Source: Acidobacteriaceae bacterium (lineage in GTDB: Bacteria; Acidobacteriota; Terriglobia; Terriglobales; Acidobacteriaceae). From it: DNA of 13,621 bases. Both the position numbers and the translations under genes were made by a program. Shown here piece by piece: positions 12,004 to 13,621 of the stretch. The notes beneath the pieces are model-generated. The model had not been told where the DNA came from. It worked only from the letters and a program-made list of their open reading frames with translations, and did not search any database. The DNA lies in assembly GCA_027307295.1 (NCBI GenBank), contig DAHUXF010000033.1, positions 1-13,621 on the forward strand, written 5' to 3'. The first letter of the stretch is position 1. The number at the start of each line of letters is the position of its first letter.

Positions 12004-13080
12004 TCAGAGCGTTGCCATGTCAATGACAAAGCGGTATTTCACGTCGCTGCGCAGCATGCGCTCATAGGCTTCATTGATCTTGTCCATGGAAATAATTTCC
12101 ACGTCTGAGGTAATGCCGCGCTCGGCGCAGAAATCGAGCATTTCCTGCGTTTCCGCAATGCCGCCAATCAGTGATCCGGCCAGCTGTCTCCGTTTGACGA
12201 TCAAGCTGAACGGCTCAACTACCGGAGGATTTTCCGGCGCGCCCACCAGCACCATGGTGCCGTCGGCCTTGACCAGGGCCAGATAGCTGTTCAGATCATG
12301 CTCCGCGGAAACCGTGTCCAGGATGAAATCAAAGCTGTTGGCGTGCTTGCCCATTTCATTCTGGTTTTTTGAGATGACAACTTCATGGGCCCCCAGCCGC
12401 CGCGCATCTTCTTTCTTGCCGGGTGAAGTAGTGAACAGCACCACGTGCGCGCCCATGGCAGCGGCCAGCTTTACGCCCATGTGTCCCAGGCCGCCCAGGC
12501 CGACGATGCCAACTTTCTGCCCCTTGCCGACCTTCCAGTGGCGCAGCGGAGAGTACGTGGTGATGCCCGCGCACAACAGGGGCGCAACGCCTGCCAGGTT
12601 GTGTTTCTCGCGGATGTCCAGGACAAAATCCTGGTCCACAACAATGGTCTTCGAATATCCGCCCAAAGTCATTCCGCCCAGGTGCTTGTCCGGCGAGTTG
12701 TACGTGCCGGTAAAGCCGCTGTCACAAAGTTGTTCCAGTCCGGCGCGGCAGTTGGGGCAGGTGCGGTCAGAGTCCACGATGCAGCCCACGCCGGCCAGGT
12801 CGCCGGGCTTGAAGCGCGTTACCTCGTCGCCCACGGCCGTAACGCGGCCAATAATTTCATGGCCCGGCACTACCGGATAGACCGAGTTCTTCCATTCATT
12901 GCGGACCGTGTGCAGGTCAGAGTGGCAGACGCCGCAATAAAGAATGTCGATCTGTACGTCGCCGGGCAGCGGCTCACGGCGCGCAAATGAAAAAGGCGCC
13001 AGCGCCGACGTGGCCGACTGTGCCGCATAGCCCTTGGTCTTGGTCCGGGCTGGAGTGGGTCGCACTTGCGTTGTTGACAT
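12004..13080 (-). CDS. Zinc-dependent NAD(P)-linked alcohol dehydrogenase (YahK/CAD type)
   Basis: The protein reversibly converts aldehydes and alcohols with NAD(P)H in the cytoplasm; the YahK/cinnamyl-alcohol-dehydrogenase group mostly reduces aldehydes with NADPH. Of 358 residues, the catalytic zinc site includes Cys52 (Gly-Val-Cys-His-Ser-Asp) and Gly73-His74-Glu75. The structural-zinc lobe has Cys108, Cys111 and Cys119, but the first ligand position is Asp105 instead of Cys. The dinucleotide fold has Gly-Leu-Gly-Gly-Leu-Gly-His at about 194-200. Thr-Thr-Ser-Pro-Gly-Lys-Lys after the second strand suggests NADPH preference. The N-terminus is about 15 residues longer than usual. AGGAGG stands 6 nt before the ATG. 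It is monocistronic as far as visible. The true substrate is unknown. Confidence 0.95.
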   Translation of the reverse strand: MSTTQVRPTPARTKTKGYAAQSATSALAPFSFARREPLPGDVQIDILYCGVCHSDLHTVRNEWKNSVYPVVPGHEIIGRVTAVGDEVTRFKPGDLAGVGCIVDSDRTCPNCRAGLEQLCDSGFTGTYNSPDKHLGGMTLGGYSKTIVVDQDFVLDIREKHNLAGVAPLLCAGITTYSPLRHWKVGKGQKVGIVGLGGLGHMGVKLAAAMGAHVVLFTTSPGKKEDARRLGAHEVVISKNQNEMGKHANSFDFILDTVSAEHDLNSYLALVKADGTMVLVGAPENPPVVEPFSLIVKRRQLAGSLIGGIAETQEMLDFCAERGITSDVEIISMDKINEAYERMLRSDVKYRFVIDMATL

Positions 13081-13621
13081 GTTCTCCTCCTGATTTTTTA
13101 TGATTACATGGTTGATGAATGTGCCTGCTGATAAATCGTGTTGCTGATTTGCCGTTTCCTGATTTGCGCTTTAAAGCGATTTTAGGATTAGCGTACTCTT
13201 TCTCAAAATTCGTCTTCCCGATTGGCCGTTCAGCGAGCGAGCGCCATCATCAGCGCTCGGGTAGGCCAGAGGGACCTTGTGCTTCCGTTCGAGGGTTTAC
13301 GGCAATCATAAACCGCTATAGATGAATTGCACCCGATGAATTGCTGATGCGTCCGTCTGCGACGCTCCGGGCCGAATTTTCTGCAAGCCTGTCCCCTTCG
13401 CTTGCCACTTTGTGTGAGATGCCCGGCATACATTCCGGGATTCACCCAGGGGTGAGCGCCGGAAGGGTGAGCGCGATTTAAATGTGAGCGCCGGGACCGG
13501 ACGACCGCGCGCCATCGCCGCCACGGCTTTCCCGATCACCAGATGACGTGCGCTGTCGGCGATCACGGCGATTTAAAGCAACCCGCTTCCCATTTAGAAT
13601 GGCTTTGCGATGCCGAACGAT
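13081..13621. other. 540-bp repeat-rich region upstream of the alcohol dehydrogenase gene
   Basis: No gene is supported. Open frames on both strands (for example 13306-13566 minus) are basic, low-complexity and lack ribosome-binding sites. The region contains GCG(A/C)TTTAAA three times (13166-13175, 13473-13482, 13568-13577), the first inside the perfect palindrome CGCTTTAAAGCG. It also has GTGAGCGC three times (13452-13491), GATGAATTGC twice (13321-13344) and CTGATTTGC twice (13144-13167). An ATG at 13610, just after TAGAAT, might begin a plus-strand gene, but too little of it is present. Confidence 0.5.

Noticed and set aside
12314..12990. Two overlapping plus-strand open frames of 181-188 residues
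   Set aside because: Both are shadows of the alcohol dehydrogenase gene, whose motifs leave no doubt about the coding strand.
13306..13566. Minus-strand 86-residue open frame
   Set aside because: Basic, low-complexity translation over repeated words, no ribosome-binding site, no family. I treat the region as non-coding.
13595..13621. TAGAAT followed by ATG as a leaderless gene start
   Set aside because: Only four codons remain in the window and there is no -35 element, so no gene can be supported.

Overview
The window looks like chromosome of a free-living, moderately GC-rich Gram-negative bacterium. Acidobacteriota is the best guess. This is an inference from the mix of genes (KaiB/KaiC without KaiA, pyrR-pyrB behind a zinc-ribbon membrane protein, HemG-type flavodoxin, HD-GYP regulator, small Cys-motif proteins) and from the intergenic repeat style. 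There is no rRNA, tRNA, CRISPR array or intact mobile element, and no marker that fixes the taxon.

Left part (1-2467): the 3' end of an unrecognised plus-strand gene meets, tail to tail, a minus-strand pyrimidine group: a zinc-ribbon membrane protein, pyrR, then pyrB. pyrC does not follow pyrB. A 33-bp repeat of three 10-nt units sits at this convergent junction, and a close copy lies 11.7 kb away behind the alcohol dehydrogenase gene.

Kai block (2622-5231, minus strand): the most interesting part. Four tightly packed genes read in the order degenerate receiver protein, kaiC (two RecA-like domains), kaiB, second degenerate receiver protein. KaiC keeps both Walker A motifs, both catalytic Glu pairs and serines at the cyanobacterial phosphorylation sites, but it stops before the tail that binds KaiA. 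No kaiA is present. The two receiver-like proteins have lost several catalytic residues, so they resemble the pseudo-receiver domains of KaiA and CikA.

Middle (5583-7481, minus strand): a lipoprotein with a possible ECF-type promoter, an FmdE-family zinc protein broken by an apparent one-base deletion, and a secreted protein of unknown function. An AT-rich spacer then separates them from a divergent plus-strand pair: a response regulator with an HD-GYP domain (cyclic-di-GMP phosphodiesterase type), overlapping by 4 bp a family 2 glycosyltransferase of the dolichyl/polyprenyl-phosphate glycosyltransferase type.

Right part (9784-13621, minus strand): a small four-Cys protein with a tandem 15-bp repeat upstream, a possible 34-residue membrane peptide, a CheY-like regulator, a HemG-type flavodoxin with an FNR/Crp-like half-palindrome upstream, and a zinc alcohol dehydrogenase. 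The last 540 bases hold no convincing gene and are rich in short repeats.
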